Made by a program: the position numbers and the translations under genes. Of a stretch of DNA of 64,000 nt, positions 1 through 9,494 are shown one piece after another (positions within the stretch are counted from its first letter, which is position 1; each line of letters begins with the position of its first letter). Origin of the DNA: Rhodoferax aquaticus. Lineage in GTDB: Bacteria > Pseudomonadota > Gammaproteobacteria > Burkholderiales > Burkholderiaceae_C. The stretch is taken from positions 186,001 to 250,000 of the forward strand of contig NZ_CP036282.1 in NCBI RefSeq assembly GCF_006974105.1. The letters are read 5' to 3'. The notes below the pieces were generated by a model. It saw nothing but the letters and a program-made list of their open reading frames with translations, did no database searches and was not told the origin of the DNA.

Positions 1-2
1 CC

Positions 3-854
3 GCGCGCGCTGTGCCATACCGCCCCAAGCCCTCCGCCACGCACGACCGTTGGATGACCGCGTTCTGCTGCGTGATTGCCGCGCTGGTGCTTGCCATGTT
101 GGGCATGGCGGTGTTTGCTTCGTTCGCGACGTTCTGGCCCTACAACTTGACCCCCAGCTGGCGTCACTACACCCTGGGCCTGCTAGACGCGGAGGTGGGA
201 GAGGCCTTTTTCAACAGCGTAAAGATGGCAGCCGGCACTGCGGTGTTTGGTACCGCCGTGGTGTTTTCAGGTGCTTACCTGCTAGAAAAAACCAAAGGCA
301 TGGACCGTCTGCGCGGACTGGTGCGCCTGCTGGCGGTGCTGCCTATGGCGGTGCCTGGCTTGGTGCTGGGCTTGGGTTACATCTTTTTCTTTAACGCGCC
401 GAGCAACCCCTTGAGTGCGATGTACCACACGCTGACTCTTATGACGGTGTGCACCATCATGCACTTCTACACCACGGGCCACCTCACCGCAGTCACCGCG
501 CTCAAAGCCTTGGACAGCGAGTTCGAGGCCGTGAGTGCCTCACTCAAAGTGCCATTTTTCAAAACGTTCTGGCGCGTGACCTTGCCCGTGTGTGCGCCCG
601 CGCTGATCGACATGGCGCGCTACTTTTTCATCAATGCCATGACCACCATCTCGGCCGTGGTGTTTCTGTACGCCCCAGAGACCAAAGTGGCCTCCATTGC
701 CATTTTGAACTTGGACGAATCCGGTGAAATGGGCGCAGCCGCAGCCATGGCCGTGCTGATCGGTCTGACCTCCACCGTGGCGACCTTGCTCTTTATGGTG
801 CTGGGTTGGTTCGTGACCAAACACACCCAAGCTTGGCGCAACAGCGCGCGCTAG
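3..854 (+). CDS. 2-aminoethylphosphonate-type ABC transporter permease, C-terminal part (cut by window edge)
   Basis: Inner-membrane permease of the binding-protein-dependent family. The frame is open to the left window edge, so the GTG at 12 is probably not the true start; the two-domain permeases linked to phnW are about 550-570 residues and this looks like their second half. About six hydrophobic segments are visible, and the cytoplasmic coupling loop reads [25 protein letters not shown], with Leu where the EAA motif usually has Gly. The stop lies 47 bases before phnW, suggesting one operon, and that neighbour is the main reason for assigning phosphonate as substrate. Family membership as an ABC permease is firm; the substrate is inferred. 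Confidence 0.8.
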   Translation, partial: ARAVPYRPKPSATHDRWMTAFCCVIAALVLAMLGMAVFASFATFWPYNLTPSWRHYTLGLLDAEVGEAFFNSVKMAAGTAVFGTAVVFSGAYLLEKTKGMDRLRGLVRLLAVLPMAVPGLVLGLGYIFFFNAPSNPLSAMYHTLTLMTVCTIMHFYTTGHLTAVTALKALDSEFEAVSASLKVPFFKTFWRVTLPVCAPALIDMARYFFINAMTTISAVVFLYAPETKVASIAILNLDESGEMGAAAAMAVLIGLTSTVATLLFMVLGWFVTKHTQAWRNSAR

Positions 855-901
855 CTATCGCAATCCAAGCCCACATCTCAAACACACAGCAGGAGACACC
901 C

Positions 902-2008
902 ATGGACAGAGACAAAATACTGCTCACCCCCGGCCCACTGACCACCACCTTGCGCACCAAGCTGGCCATGCTCAAAGACTGGGGCTCATGGGACGCAGAC
1001 TTTATTGCGGTCACTGCCAGTGTGCGCAAAAGCCTGCTCAACATCGTGCACGGTCAAGAGAGCCATGTGGTGGTGCCCCTGCAAGGCAGTGGCACCTTCA
1101 GCGTGGAGGCAGCTGTAGCCACCGTCGTGCCGCGTGATGGCCACGTCTTGGTCTTGGACAACGGCGCGTACTGCAAGCGGGCAGGGCGCCTCACCACCCT
1201 CATGGGGCGGCGTTGCACCATCCACGAAAGCGATGAAGCCCATGCAGTGTCTGCCAGCGTGTTGGACGGTTTGCTAGCCCAAGACCCCAGCATCACCCAC
1301 GTCATCTTGATCCACTGCGAAACCGGGGCGGGCGTGCTCAACCCACTGCAAGCCGTGGCCGATGTGTGTGCGCGCCACGGCAAGGGTCTGATCGTGGACG
1401 CCATGAGTTCGTTTGGTGCTTTGGAGATTGATGCGCGCACCTGCCAGTTTGACGCCCTCATTGCCGCCAGTGGCAAATGCTTGGAAGGCGTGCCCGGCAT
1501 GGGTTTTGTGTTCATCCGCAAAGCCATTCTGGACGCTTGCGCTGGCAACAGCCAGTCACTCGCCATGGACCTGTACGACCAGTACCAATACATGGAAAAA
1601 ACCGGCCAATGGCGCTTCACCCCGCCCACCCATGTGGTGGTGGCTTTGGCAGAGGCTATTGCCCAGTTCGAGGCGGAGGGTGGCCAACCCGCCCGCTTGG
1701 CGCGCTACCGTGCCAACTACGAAGCATTGGTGCAAGGCATGGCAGGCTTGGGCTTCAAGCCCTTCTTGGACCCCGCAGAGCAAGCGCCCATCATCGTCAC
1801 CTTCCACGCGCCCACCCACCCCAACTACGACTTCAAGCGCTTCTACGAATGCGCCAAGCAATACGGCTTCTTGCTCTACCCCGGCAAGCTCACGCAGGTA
1901 GAAACCTTTCGCGTCGGCTGCATAGGCGCCATAGGCCCCAACGAAATGCGCCAAGCCGTGCACGCCGTGGCGCAGACACTGCAAACCTTGGGGATCGCAC
2001 AGGGGTGA
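902..2008 (+). CDS. phnW: 2-aminoethylphosphonate--pyruvate transaminase
   Basis: PLP enzyme of 368 residues that moves the amino group of 2-aminoethylphosphonate to pyruvate, giving phosphonoacetaldehyde and alanine. The N-terminal [10 protein letters not shown] is typical of the family. The PLP-anchoring Asp sits in VDAMSSFG (about Asp166) and the Schiff-base Lys in [11 protein letters not shown] (about Lys192). The ATG at 902 is chosen because AGGAGA lies at 891-896; an open frame extends upstream to 806 but overlaps the permease. It follows the permease gene directly. The next enzyme, PhnX, is not downstream, so it would have to lie left of the window. Confidence 0.94.
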   Translation: MDRDKILLTPGPLTTTLRTKLAMLKDWGSWDADFIAVTASVRKSLLNIVHGQESHVVVPLQGSGTFSVEAAVATVVPRDGHVLVLDNGAYCKRAGRLTTLMGRRCTIHESDEAHAVSASVLDGLLAQDPSITHVILIHCETGAGVLNPLQAVADVCARHGKGLIVDAMSSFGALEIDARTCQFDALIAASGKCLEGVPGMGFVFIRKAILDACAGNSQSLAMDLYDQYQYMEKTGQWRFTPPTHVVVALAEAIAQFEAEGGQPARLARYRANYEALVQGMAGLGFKPFLDPAEQAPIIVTFHAPTHPNYDFKRFYECAKQYGFLLYPGKLTQVETFRVGCIGAIGPNEMRQAVHAVAQTLQTLGIAQG

Positions 2009-2109
2009 GGGGCGGCGTGCTGGCTCAGCCCTAGTGACAGGCCCTAGCGCTCTGAGCGCAACTGCTAGACTGCCACGCAGTGGCGCAATCACAGGCGAAG
2101 GAGGGCGAT

Positions 2110-2907
2110 ATGCATGCGTGCTTGAAGCGGATTGTCATGGTCTGGGTGGTGTGCTATTCGCTGTATGGCGTTGGTGGTGTGCATGCGCAAGACGCCAAGC
2201 GCCTTGAACCATTGAAGGTAGCCTTTGCGACAGGCGAGTACCGTCCCTACACGTCTGAATCCATGCCCAACCTGGGCGCCACCACGGAACTGGTCACTGC
2301 CATTTGCAATGCTGCGGGCATCGTGCCGGAGTTCGTTTTTGTTCCCTGGAAGCGGGCTGAACTCAACCTCGCCAATGGCTTGGTCTTTGGTGCGTTTCCC
2401 TATTCAGCCAATCCTGCCCGTAAACAGCAGTTCGATTTTTCAGACGAGCTGTATGTCGTCTCCAATGCCTTGGTGTACTACGACGGAAACTCCCGCGCTA
2501 GTGCACTGAGCGGAAGTGAAGAGCTGTCCCGCTTAAAGGAGTACAAGTTTGGGATCATCTCCGGCTCATTCGCAGAACCTAGGCTGAAGCAGCTCAACAT
2601 TGCCTATGAGTCAGTGACGACGGTAGACCAGCTGGTACAAATGCTAAGGCTAGGTCGCTTCGATATCTACGTCGATGATGAGGCGACCATCTTCGATGCG
2701 GTGAACCGTTTGTTTCCCTCTGAGGCTAGCAAATTCCGCGCGCTGGCAGTACCGTTTGGGGCCCGCACGCCCAACGGTGTGATGGTGTCGCGCAGTTACC
2801 CGAATTCAGCCGCCATCCTGCACCGCTTCAACGAAGGCCTAGCCAAGATCAAGAAGACGGGTGAATACGACAAAATTCTTGCCAAGTACTACTTGCGCAA
2901 GAAGTAG
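2110..2907 (+). CDS. periplasmic solute-binding protein, family 3 (amino-acid type)
   Basis: A 265-residue secreted protein. Residues 1-26 form a signal peptide ending ...VHAQ, followed by one bacterial extracellular solute-binding domain of family 3, with the usual start KVAFATGEYRPYT and the later LVQMLRLGRFDIYVDD region. The ATG at 2110 is preferred over the upstream GTG at 2080 because AAGGAGGG sits at 2098-2105. No permease or ATPase genes lie beside it, so it is an orphan binding protein; such proteins may serve a distant transporter or act as sensors. The ligand cannot be read from the sequence. Its base composition is somewhat less GC-rich than phnW, and it is probably a separate transcription unit. 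Confidence 0.85.
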   Translation: MHACLKRIVMVWVVCYSLYGVGGVHAQDAKRLEPLKVAFATGEYRPYTSESMPNLGATTELVTAICNAAGIVPEFVFVPWKRAELNLANGLVFGAFPYSANPARKQQFDFSDELYVVSNALVYYDGNSRASALSGSEELSRLKEYKFGIISGSFAEPRLKQLNIAYESVTTVDQLVQMLRLGRFDIYVDDEATIFDAVNRLFPSEASKFRALAVPFGARTPNGVMVSRSYPNSAAILHRFNEGLAKIKKTGEYDKILAKYYLRKK

Positions 2908-2915
2908 ACACCGCA

Positions 2916-3905
2916 CTAGACCCCGTGGTGCCGTTTGAGCGTGTCCGACGGGCGCTCGCCAAACATGGCTTGGTAGTCTTGCGAAAAGTGTCCGAAGTGC
3001 CAAAAGCCGCTGGAGGTCGCGGCTTCGGTGACGGAGTCCATGCGCTTCAAGGCGCGGCGGGCATGGCCTAAGCGCAAGGCTTTGAGGTAGGCCAAGGGGC
3101 TGATGTTGAGCACCTTTTGAAAGCTGTTTTGCAAGGTGCGCCGGCTCACGCCCAAGTCCACACACAGTTGCGCCACGGTGGGGGCGTCTTCCACTTGGCT
3201 TTGCACCAAGCTACAAGCCTGTTGCACCAACTTCCACTGTGTTTTGGTGTCGCCTGCCGTCTCGCCTTGGCGCACTACCTGGGATACCTGGTCCAGCAGG
3301 TAGTCAGCCACGGTAGACACCACGGCGGAGGTGGCCAGCAGCTGGGGGGAGGCATGGGCGGACTGAAAGAGCTTGAGCAAATACTGTTTGACTTCGGCCA
3401 AGGCCGCAGGGCTCACGTGCAAGGCGCGGGCTTGGGCAGGAAAGAGGGCGCCACGCCCTGTCTCGGTTTGCAGCCAACCCGCCCCCAGCTCCAGCTCTAC
3501 GCCCAAGATGGTGTGCTGTTGGGCCGAGCGAAACTCAAAGCCGGAGGAGCCAGAAAACACATGAAAGTCTTGCGCACCGCAGACTTGGCCGCAAAACATG
3601 CCTTGGCCCACGGAATCCAAGGGCACACCGAAAGCCAGCACGTTTTGAGGGAGCACGCCGGTTTGAAACACCGACTGCTGCACCTGTTCGATGAATAGTT
3701 TGATGCCGGTGCCCTGAAGTTGGGCCAGCTCGCCGCGAAACGTGCCTGCGGTGAGTTGCAAATAGTCTTGGTTCCAGCCAGTAAGTGCTGAGGCTTGCTC
3801 TTGTGCGTCATCAAAACGCAGGGCACCAGCGCCGGGCAATGGGTGTCCCACAGCACCTAAATAGGTGGAGATGGGGGGCAAAAGGCTGGTGGCACAGGCA
3901 TGCAT
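2916..3905 (-). CDS. AraC-family regulator, EutR-like
   Basis: A 329-residue transcription regulator. The last 100 residues carry the double helix-turn-helix of AraC proteins (TVAQLCVDLGVSRRTLQNSF and a second helix pair around FWHFGHFSQDYQAMFGERP). The N-terminal half matches the pattern I know from the ethanolamine regulator EutR: an ALTGWNQDYLQL segment, GTFRGEL, then FGVPLDSVGQGMFCG and HTILGVELE. It is divergent from the gamma-glutamylation cluster starting at 4100, with the shared promoter region between them, so it very probably controls that cluster in response to an amino alcohol. Family assignment is firm; the ligand is inferred. The start is ATG at 3905. Confidence 0.85.
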   Translation of the reverse strand: MHACATSLLPPISTYLGAVGHPLPGAGALRFDDAQEQASALTGWNQDYLQLTAGTFRGELAQLQGTGIKLFIEQVQQSVFQTGVLPQNVLAFGVPLDSVGQGMFCGQVCGAQDFHVFSGSSGFEFRSAQQHTILGVELELGAGWLQTETGRGALFPAQARALHVSPAALAEVKQYLLKLFQSAHASPQLLATSAVVSTVADYLLDQVSQVVRQGETAGDTKTQWKLVQQACSLVQSQVEDAPTVAQLCVDLGVSRRTLQNSFQKVLNISPLAYLKALRLGHARRALKRMDSVTEAATSSGFWHFGHFSQDYQAMFGERPSDTLKRHHGV

Positions 3906-4003
3906 TTTTTCATTCTCGCAGTAAGCGTGGTGTCAACGTAGGCGGGTTTTCACCATTGGGGCGGACCCCTAGGCGCTCAAAAAACACGATTTGCAGATCG
4001 CAC

Positions 4004-4055
4004 TTGGCAAATGCCAATTCGGGATAGTCAGACGCAATTCGCATGCCTACGATGG
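4004..4055 (+). promoter_or_regulatory. promoter and operator region of the gamma-glutamyl ligase gene (copy 1 of shared element)
   Basis: The palindrome TTGGCAAATGCCAA lies at 4004-4017. It runs into GGGATAGTCA (4021-4030) and, 15 bases on, CCTACGATGG (4046-4055). The same two blocks recur at identical spacing before the permease gene (9573-9616). Read as a sigma-70-like promoter, -35 is TAGTCA (4025-4030), the spacer is 17 bases and -10 is TACGAT (4048-4053), giving a start near 4060. The upstream palindrome abutting the -35 is where an AraC activator would sit. The repetition is seen directly; the promoter reading is inference. Confidence 0.55.
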
Positions 4056-4099
4056 ATACCAGCCCAGTTCTTCAACTCTTTTCACCCCTCACAATTACT

Positions 4100-5488
4100 A
4101 TGGCGACAAACAAAAAAGCAGCATTGAATGAACACCCCGCTATCCAAGCGGTGCGCCAGTCTGGCGCAAAGAAGGTCAAGGTCGCGGTGAGCGATATTGA
4201 CGGTGTGTTGCGGGGCAAGTACCTGCACATTGACAAGTTTTTAGGTGCGGCTGAGGCCTTCCCCAATGGAGGCTTTGGCTTTTGTGATGTGGTCTTGGGG
4301 TGGGACATGATGGACAACACCTACGACAACACCACCGCCACAGGGTGGCAGCATGGTTTTCCAGACGCCTTGGCGCGTTTGGACCTCAACACCGCGCGCA
4401 ACGTGCCCTGGGACGATGGTGTGCCGTTCTTCTTGGGCGAGTTTGTCAATGGCGATGGCACGCCCCACGCGCAATGTCCGCGCCAAGCCTTGAAGCGCGT
4501 GCTTAAGCGCGCCGAGAAAATGGGCTTTAAGGTGATGACGGGCATGGAGTTTGAGTGGTTCAACTTTCTCGAAACTCCGCAAAGCTGGGCCGCTAAAAAG
4601 GGCGTAGGCCCTGAGCCGCTGACCCCGGGCATGTTTGGTTACTCGCTCTTGCGCATCAACCAAAACCGCGAGTTTTTCAACTCCATCATGGATGAGATGC
4701 TGCAATTTGGCGTGCCAGTAGAAGGCCTGCACACCGAGACAGGCCCCGGCGTGTATGAGGCTGCCATTGGCTTTAGCGAAGCCTTGGAGCAGGCGGACCG
4801 CGCGATTTTGTTCAAGACCGGTACCAAAGAAATTGCAGCAGGCTTTGGCATCATGCCGAGCTTTATGGCCAAGCCCAACCAGCAACTGCCAGGCTGCAGT
4901 GGTCACATTCACCAAAGCTTGTCGGACGGCAAAACCAATCTGTTTTATGACGCCAAGAGCCCGCGAAAAATGAGCAAGCTTTTTGAGAGCTACCTCGCGG
5001 GCCAAGTCGCGCACATGATGGACTTTGCCCCCATGATTTGGCCCACCATCAACAGCTACAAACGTTTGGTGGATGGCTTTTGGGCACCGGTCAAACCCAC
5101 CTGGGGTATGGACAACCGCACGGCCAGCTTCCGCGTGATTGCGGGCAGCCCCAAAGCCACGCGCTTGGAAACCCGTTGCCCAGGTGCGGACGTGAATCCG
5201 TACTTGGCCATGGCGGCCGTCATTGCTGCTGGTTTGGATGGCGTGGAAAAAGGCCTCAAACTCACTGCGCCGCCCATCACCGGCACCAACGTGGGGGCAG
5301 AGAACATACCGCGCGCACCGCGCACCCTCATTGAAACCACCCGCATTTTTGAGAAGTCTGGCGTGGCCCGTGACTGGTTGGGCGACGGCTTTGTAGACCA
5401 CTTTGCCGCGACCCGTGACTGGGAATGGCGCCAATGGTTGGACGGCGTGACCGATTGGGAAATGAAACGCTACTTTGAAATCATTTGA
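4100..5488 (+). CDS. glutamine-synthetase-like gamma-glutamyl-amine ligase
   Basis: A 462-residue member of the GS fold family that makes gamma-glutamylamides (relatives: PuuA, IpuC, GlnA4) rather than glutamine. Visible motifs are the N-terminal SDIDGVLRGK, the glutamate and metal loop TETGPGVYEAA, the nucleotide region LPGCSGHIHQS (about residue 265) and NRTASFRVI. I take ATG 4100 as start because the proposed -10 element covers 4048-4053, which would rule out the upstream ATGs at 4043 and 4052; there is no clear Shine-Dalgarno. With an alcohol dehydrogenase, aldehyde dehydrogenase and gamma-glutamyl hydrolase downstream, the likely substrate is an amino alcohol such as ethanolamine; putrescine is less likely because no PuuB-type oxidase is present. 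Confidence 0.85.
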   Translation: MATNKKAALNEHPAIQAVRQSGAKKVKVAVSDIDGVLRGKYLHIDKFLGAAEAFPNGGFGFCDVVLGWDMMDNTYDNTTATGWQHGFPDALARLDLNTARNVPWDDGVPFFLGEFVNGDGTPHAQCPRQALKRVLKRAEKMGFKVMTGMEFEWFNFLETPQSWAAKKGVGPEPLTPGMFGYSLLRINQNREFFNSIMDEMLQFGVPVEGLHTETGPGVYEAAIGFSEALEQADRAILFKTGTKEIAAGFGIMPSFMAKPNQQLPGCSGHIHQSLSDGKTNLFYDAKSPRKMSKLFESYLAGQVAHMMDFAPMIWPTINSYKRLVDGFWAPVKPTWGMDNRTASFRVIAGSPKATRLETRCPGADVNPYLAMAAVIAAGLDGVEKGLKLTAPPITGTNVGAENIPRAPRTLIETTRIFEKSGVARDWLGDGFVDHFAATRDWEWRQWLDGVTDWEMKRYFEII

Positions 5489-5489
5489 G

Positions 5490-5996
5490 ATGCATATTCG
5501 CCGCTTGACCCCTGAAGACGCCAGTGTCTACTGGGACTTGCGGCTGCGCGGCTTTCGTGAACACCCCAGCGCCTTTACCTCCAGTTATGAGGAGGAGGTT
5601 AAGCGCCCCTTAACGTATGCCCAGGCCCGCTTGGGGTCAGATTCCAGCGCCACATTTTGGGGCGCTTGGGAAGGCAATACCCTGATGGGTTTGGTGGGGC
5701 TGGACCGTGAGTCGCGCACCAAAAACCGCCACAAAGCAGTCGTCATTGGCATGTTTGTGGCACCGGAATTTGCAGGGCGCGGTGTAGGCCGCGCCTTGCT
5801 CGCCGCCTTGTTGGAATCGGCACGCACCAGCGATTTGGAACTGCTGGTCTTGACGGTGACCCAAGGCAACCTAGGAGCTGAAAAACTCTACCTGAGCATG
5901 GGCTTTACGTCTTTCGGCATTGAGCCCGGCGCCATAAAGGTCGAAAATCAGCGTTTCAATAAAAACCACATGTTTTTTCCATTGAGCACACCATGA
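5490..5996 (+). CDS. GNAT-family N-acetyltransferase
   Basis: A 168-residue GNAT protein. The acetyl-CoA loop is seen as GMFVAPEFAGRGVGRALL (about residues 87-104), followed by the usual strand LELLVLTVTQGNLGAEKLYLSMGF. The ATG at 5490 lies one base after the ligase stop, and the 3' end overlaps the next ATG (ATGA), so translation is coupled on both sides. An extra in-frame TTG at 5475 is ignored. Its place between ligase and dehydrogenase suggests a role in the same pathway, perhaps acetylating an amine or detoxifying an intermediate, but the substrate is unknown. Confidence 0.85.
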   Translation: MHIRRLTPEDASVYWDLRLRGFREHPSAFTSSYEEEVKRPLTYAQARLGSDSSATFWGAWEGNTLMGLVGLDRESRTKNRHKAVVIGMFVAPEFAGRGVGRALLAALLESARTSDLELLVLTVTQGNLGAEKLYLSMGFTSFGIEPGAIKVENQRFNKNHMFFPLSTP

Positions 5997-7126
5997 GCAT
6001 TACCTCTTTTTCTTTTCCTACCCCCATCAAATTTGGCGTGGGAGCACGCAAGCTGGTGGGCGCCCATTTGCTAGAAATGGGCTGCAAACGCCCCCTGATC
6101 GTGACCGACAAAGCACTGGGTGCCTTGCCCGTGCTGGCTGAGTTCAAATCGCATTTGGCCGGGCTGGATGTGGCGGTGTTTTCCGGCGTGTTTGGCAACC
6201 CCACCTGTAGCCAGGTGATGGAGGGTGGCGCTGCTTACAAGGCCCACAACGCCGACTGCATCATCGGCTTTGGCGGTGGCGCGGCCCTGGACGTGGCCAA
6301 GGTGGTCGGTATAGCCGCCACCCACGAAGGCGACATCTTGGAGTACGTGTGGGACCACCCCCAAGTGCGCCCTATCGACAAACCACTGCCGTACTTTGTG
6401 GCGCTGCCCACCACCTCCGGTACAGGCTCGGAAGTCGGCCGCTCTAGCGTGGTGAGCGAGAACGACACCCACCTCAAGCGCGTGGTGTTCAGCCCCAAAA
6501 TTTTGGCCAAAACCGTGTTCGCCGACCCAGAACTCACCGTGGGCTTGCCCGCCCACGTGACCGCAGCGACCGGCATGGACGCGTTGACGCACAACATTGA
6601 GAGCTATCTCTCACCTGCTTACCACCCGCTGTGCGATGGCATTGCGCTGGAAGGCACGCGCATTGCTGCCGCTGCGCTGCTCACCGCGGTGAAAGAGCCC
6701 GGCAACTTGCAAGCCCGCTCCGACATGATGATGTCGTCCATGATGGGTGCCATTGCCTTCCAGAAAGACTTGGGCGCTGTGCACTCCTGTGCCCATGCCC
6801 TGGGCGCGGTGTGCGACTTGCACCACGGTCTGGCCAATGCGCTGATGATCGACACCGTGCTGGCCTGGAACCTGGAGTCTGTGCCTGCCAAGTTTGATGA
6901 ACTCGCCCATGTGTGCAAGGTGCCAGGCGGTGGTGCCGCATTTGTCCCATGGCTCAAAAGCTTGAAAGCCAGCCTAGGCATCACCGGCGGGCTTGCGGCG
7001 CACGGGGTAAAAGCCGAACACCTGCCGCGTCTGGTACAAATAGCGACCGCCGATATTTGTCACCAAACCAACCCCCGCCCTTGCACGGCGGTGGATTTCG
7101 AGGCGCTGTTCAAAGCAGCGATGTAA
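5993..7126 (+). CDS. iron-containing alcohol dehydrogenase
   Basis: A 377-residue group III alcohol dehydrogenase. The NAD-binding loop is GFGGGAALDVAK (about residues 92-103), followed by PTTSGTGSEVGRSSV. Metal ligands are expected in GMDALTHNIE (about residues 195-202) and in the paired-His segment HSCAHALGAVCDLHHGLANA (about 262-280), all intact. It overlaps the GNAT gene by four bases and is followed three bases later by the hydrolase gene. In this operon it would oxidise the hydroxyl of a gamma-glutamylated amino alcohol to the aldehyde, which the downstream aldehyde dehydrogenase would finish. The specific substrate is inference. Confidence 0.92.
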   Translation: MSITSFSFPTPIKFGVGARKLVGAHLLEMGCKRPLIVTDKALGALPVLAEFKSHLAGLDVAVFSGVFGNPTCSQVMEGGAAYKAHNADCIIGFGGGAALDVAKVVGIAATHEGDILEYVWDHPQVRPIDKPLPYFVALPTTSGTGSEVGRSSVVSENDTHLKRVVFSPKILAKTVFADPELTVGLPAHVTAATGMDALTHNIESYLSPAYHPLCDGIALEGTRIAAAALLTAVKEPGNLQARSDMMMSSMMGAIAFQKDLGAVHSCAHALGAVCDLHHGLANALMIDTVLAWNLESVPAKFDELAHVCKVPGGGAAFVPWLKSLKASLGITGGLAAHGVKAEHLPRLVQIATADICHQTNPRPCTAVDFEALFKAAM

Positions 7127-7129
7127 ACC

Positions 7130-7945
7130 ATGAGTACCAGCCAAGCCACATCTAGCACCCCTAAAGCCACGCAGCGTCTGAAAATTGGTATCAGCGCCTG
7201 CTTTTTTTACCCCGATCCGGCACGCGCAGCGTTTGCCACCAAAACACTGCAATACGTGGAGCAATCCATGGCGCACTGGATCATGTCAGGGGGCGCTGTG
7301 CCTGTGATGATTCCCTCGCCCGTGGGTGAAACCGCCCGTGGGGACATTGGGTTTGAAGACTACGCACAGTGGCTAGATGGCTTGGTCTTGCACGGCGGCG
7401 CCGATGTGTGGCCAGGCAGCTATGGCGAGACGCCCATGGACAAACGCTGGCACGGCGACCGCAACCGCGACGAATACGAAAGCGCCTTGGTCAAGGCCTT
7501 TGTGGCAGCGGGCAAGCCGGTGTTTGGCGTATGCCGTGGGCTGCAGCTCATCAATGTGACCTTTGGCGGCACCTTGATCCAAGACATTCCCACCCAGCGC
7601 CCCGATGCTTTGCAACACCGGGATGCTGCGGTGTACGACTACAACTTCCATGGCTTAGAAATTGTGCCGGAAACACGGCTTAGCGCGCTTCTACCCAGTG
7701 CGGAGAGCTACAAAATCAATAGCATTCACCACCAAGGGATCAAGGACTTGGCGCCTAATTTCGTGGTGGAAGCGCGTTGCCCTGACGACGGCATGATTGA
7801 AGCCATTCGCCACACGGGGCCTGCCTATGTGGCGGCGGTGCAGTGGCACCCCGAGTTCCACCAGTCTGACCTCGGCACCTTGGACGACACCCCTTTGCTG
7901 ACTGACTTTTTGGCGGCCGCGCAGGCTGCGAAGTCTGCAGCCTAA
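7130..7945 (+). CDS. class I glutamine-amidotransferase-like gamma-glutamyl hydrolase (PuuD-like)
   Basis: A 271-residue hydrolase of the gamma-glutamyl-GABA hydrolase type. The nucleophile elbow is GVCRGLQLIN with Cys135; the His-Glu pair is in VQWHPEFH near residue 241; the oxyanion segment is LHGGADVWPGSYGE. There is no synthetase domain, so it acts alone. In the inferred pathway it releases the oxidised product (glycine, if ethanolamine is the substrate) and regenerates glutamate. The gene starts three bases after the dehydrogenase stop, so it is in the same operon. Confidence 0.9.
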   Translation: MSTSQATSSTPKATQRLKIGISACFFYPDPARAAFATKTLQYVEQSMAHWIMSGGAVPVMIPSPVGETARGDIGFEDYAQWLDGLVLHGGADVWPGSYGETPMDKRWHGDRNRDEYESALVKAFVAAGKPVFGVCRGLQLINVTFGGTLIQDIPTQRPDALQHRDAAVYDYNFHGLEIVPETRLSALLPSAESYKINSIHHQGIKDLAPNFVVEARCPDDGMIEAIRHTGPAYVAAVQWHPEFHQSDLGTLDDTPLLTDFLAAAQAAKSAA

Positions 7946-7991
7946 GCAGATCCGCTTAGACACGCATTGCAATAGAACAGAGACACCTTTT

Positions 7992-9365
7992 ATGAACCAC
8001 CTTGCTATTCACAACCCCGCCACTGGCGCCTTGATTGCCGATGTGACCGCTGACAACGCTTCTACCGTCGCCATCAAGGCGGCGCGCGCCCGTGCTGCGC
8101 AGCCCGCTTGGGCGGCAGTGTCTCTAGCGGATCGCAAAGCTTGCATCACCCGTTTTCGCGCCGCCATCGTGGCCGAGCTAGACGGCTTGGCCGCCACCAT
8201 GACGGCCGAGACAGGCAAGCCCATCAAGATGTCGCGCAACGAGCTCAATGGTCTGTTGGGCCGGATTGACTTTTTCTTGGCTGAGGTGGACGCCCAGTTG
8301 GTCACCGAAACCGTGTACGCCGAAGGCGGAATGACCGAGCAAATTCAGCACACGCCCTTGGGCGTGGTGGCCAATATCTCTGCGTGGAACTACCCCTGGT
8401 TTGTAGGCGGCAATGTGTACATTCCGGCGCTGCTCACTGGCAATGTGGTGCTTTACAAACCATCAGAGTTCGCCACCCAAACCGGTTTGGCAATGGCCCG
8501 CCTGTTGCACGCCTCGGGCATTCCCGATGACGCATTCATCGTCTTGGTCGGTGGTGGCGATGTGGGCGTGGCCCTGCAGGCGCAAAAGATTGATGGCATG
8601 TTCTTCACTGGCTCAGCCGCCACAGGCGCGAAGATTGCCCAGTTTTTGGCACCGCGCATGGTTAAGCTGCAGCTCGAACTCGGTGGCAAAGACCCGACCT
8701 ATGTCTGTGCCGACGCCAACGTCAAAAACGCTGCAGAGTCCTTGGCCGATGGCGCTATGTACAACACCGGCCAAAGCTGCTGCTCGGTGGAGCGTGTCTA
8801 TGTGCACGAGAGCATTTACGACGCCTTTGTGGCCGCGTTTGTGGACACGGTGAAAAGCTTCAAAGTGGGCGCGCCTGATAGCGAAGACACCTACATTGGT
8901 GCCATTACCCGCGCACCCCAGTTGGAAGTGCTGGAAGCCCAAGTGGCTGACGCTAAAGCCAAGGGCGCGACTTTGTTGGTGGGCGGCACCCGTTTGCCTG
9001 GCCCCGGCAACTGGTTTGCACCTACCGTGTTTTCGAATGTGAACCACAGCATGGAGCTCATGCGCGAAGAGAGCTTTGGCCCCATCATCGGCATTCAAAA
9101 GGTGAGCAGCGATGAAGAAGCTGTGCAGCTCATGAACGACACGCGCTATGGTTTGACGGCGGGTGTGTTCACTCCCGACGAGGCGCGCGCCAAAGCGGTA
9201 TTGGCGCAAGTGAATGCGGGTACCGTGTACTGGAATTGCTGCGACCGCGTAAGCCCGCGCCTGCCTTGGAGCGGCCACGGTGACTCGGGAGTGGGCCTTA
9301 CCTTGTCCACCTATGGCATCCAAACTTTCACGCGCCCCAAAGCGTGGCATTTGCGCCAAGCCTAA
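7992..9365 (+). CDS. NAD(P)-dependent aldehyde dehydrogenase
   Basis: A 457-residue member of the ALDH superfamily. The general-base Glu is in LELGGKDPTYV (about residue 228) and the catalytic Cys in GQSCCSVERVYV (about 260); NISAWNYPWF and the C-terminal LPWSGHGDSGVG are also typical. It lies 46 bases after the hydrolase gene and is closed by a strong terminator at 9439, so it ends the ligase-to-ALDH operon. In the PuuC position it would oxidise the gamma-glutamylated aldehyde to the acid. It belongs to the short ALDH form lacking any extension. Confidence 0.92.
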   Translation: MNHLAIHNPATGALIADVTADNASTVAIKAARARAAQPAWAAVSLADRKACITRFRAAIVAELDGLAATMTAETGKPIKMSRNELNGLLGRIDFFLAEVDAQLVTETVYAEGGMTEQIQHTPLGVVANISAWNYPWFVGGNVYIPALLTGNVVLYKPSEFATQTGLAMARLLHASGIPDDAFIVLVGGGDVGVALQAQKIDGMFFTGSAATGAKIAQFLAPRMVKLQLELGGKDPTYVCADANVKNAAESLADGAMYNTGQSCCSVERVYVHESIYDAFVAAFVDTVKSFKVGAPDSEDTYIGAITRAPQLEVLEAQVADAKAKGATLLVGGTRLPGPGNWFAPTVFSNVNHSMELMREESFGPIIGIQKVSSDEEAVQLMNDTRYGLTAGVFTPDEARAKAVLAQVNAGTVYWNCCDRVSPRLPWSGHGDSGVGLTLSTYGIQTFTRPKAWHLRQA

Positions 9366-9438
9366 GTGGTGCATGCACACAAGTGGGCTTGAGCGTGCTA
9401 TGTAAAACCTAGCTACCTACGCACTATTCATCAGGGAC

Positions 9439-9487
9439 ATAGCCCTGTTTTGCACCACGTGGTGTCAAAACAGGGCTATTTTTTTGT
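9439..9487 (+). terminator. intrinsic terminator after the aldehyde dehydrogenase gene
   Basis: The arms ATAGCCCTGTTTTG and CAAAACAGGGCTAT pair with a short inner stem CACCA/TGGTG, and seven T bases follow. It separates the catabolic operon from the permease gene. Confidence 0.9.
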
Positions 9488-9494
9488 GCTGCGC

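Noticed and set aside
4043..4099. N-terminal extension of the gamma-glutamyl ligase from ATG 4043 or 4052
   Set aside because: These ATGs lie before or inside the proposed -10 element shared with the permease gene; family similarity begins after 4100.
4241..5434. A long open frame on the minus strand opposite the gamma-glutamyl ligase
   Set aside because: His- and Ala-rich shadow translation with no family pattern; the plus-strand gene is certain.
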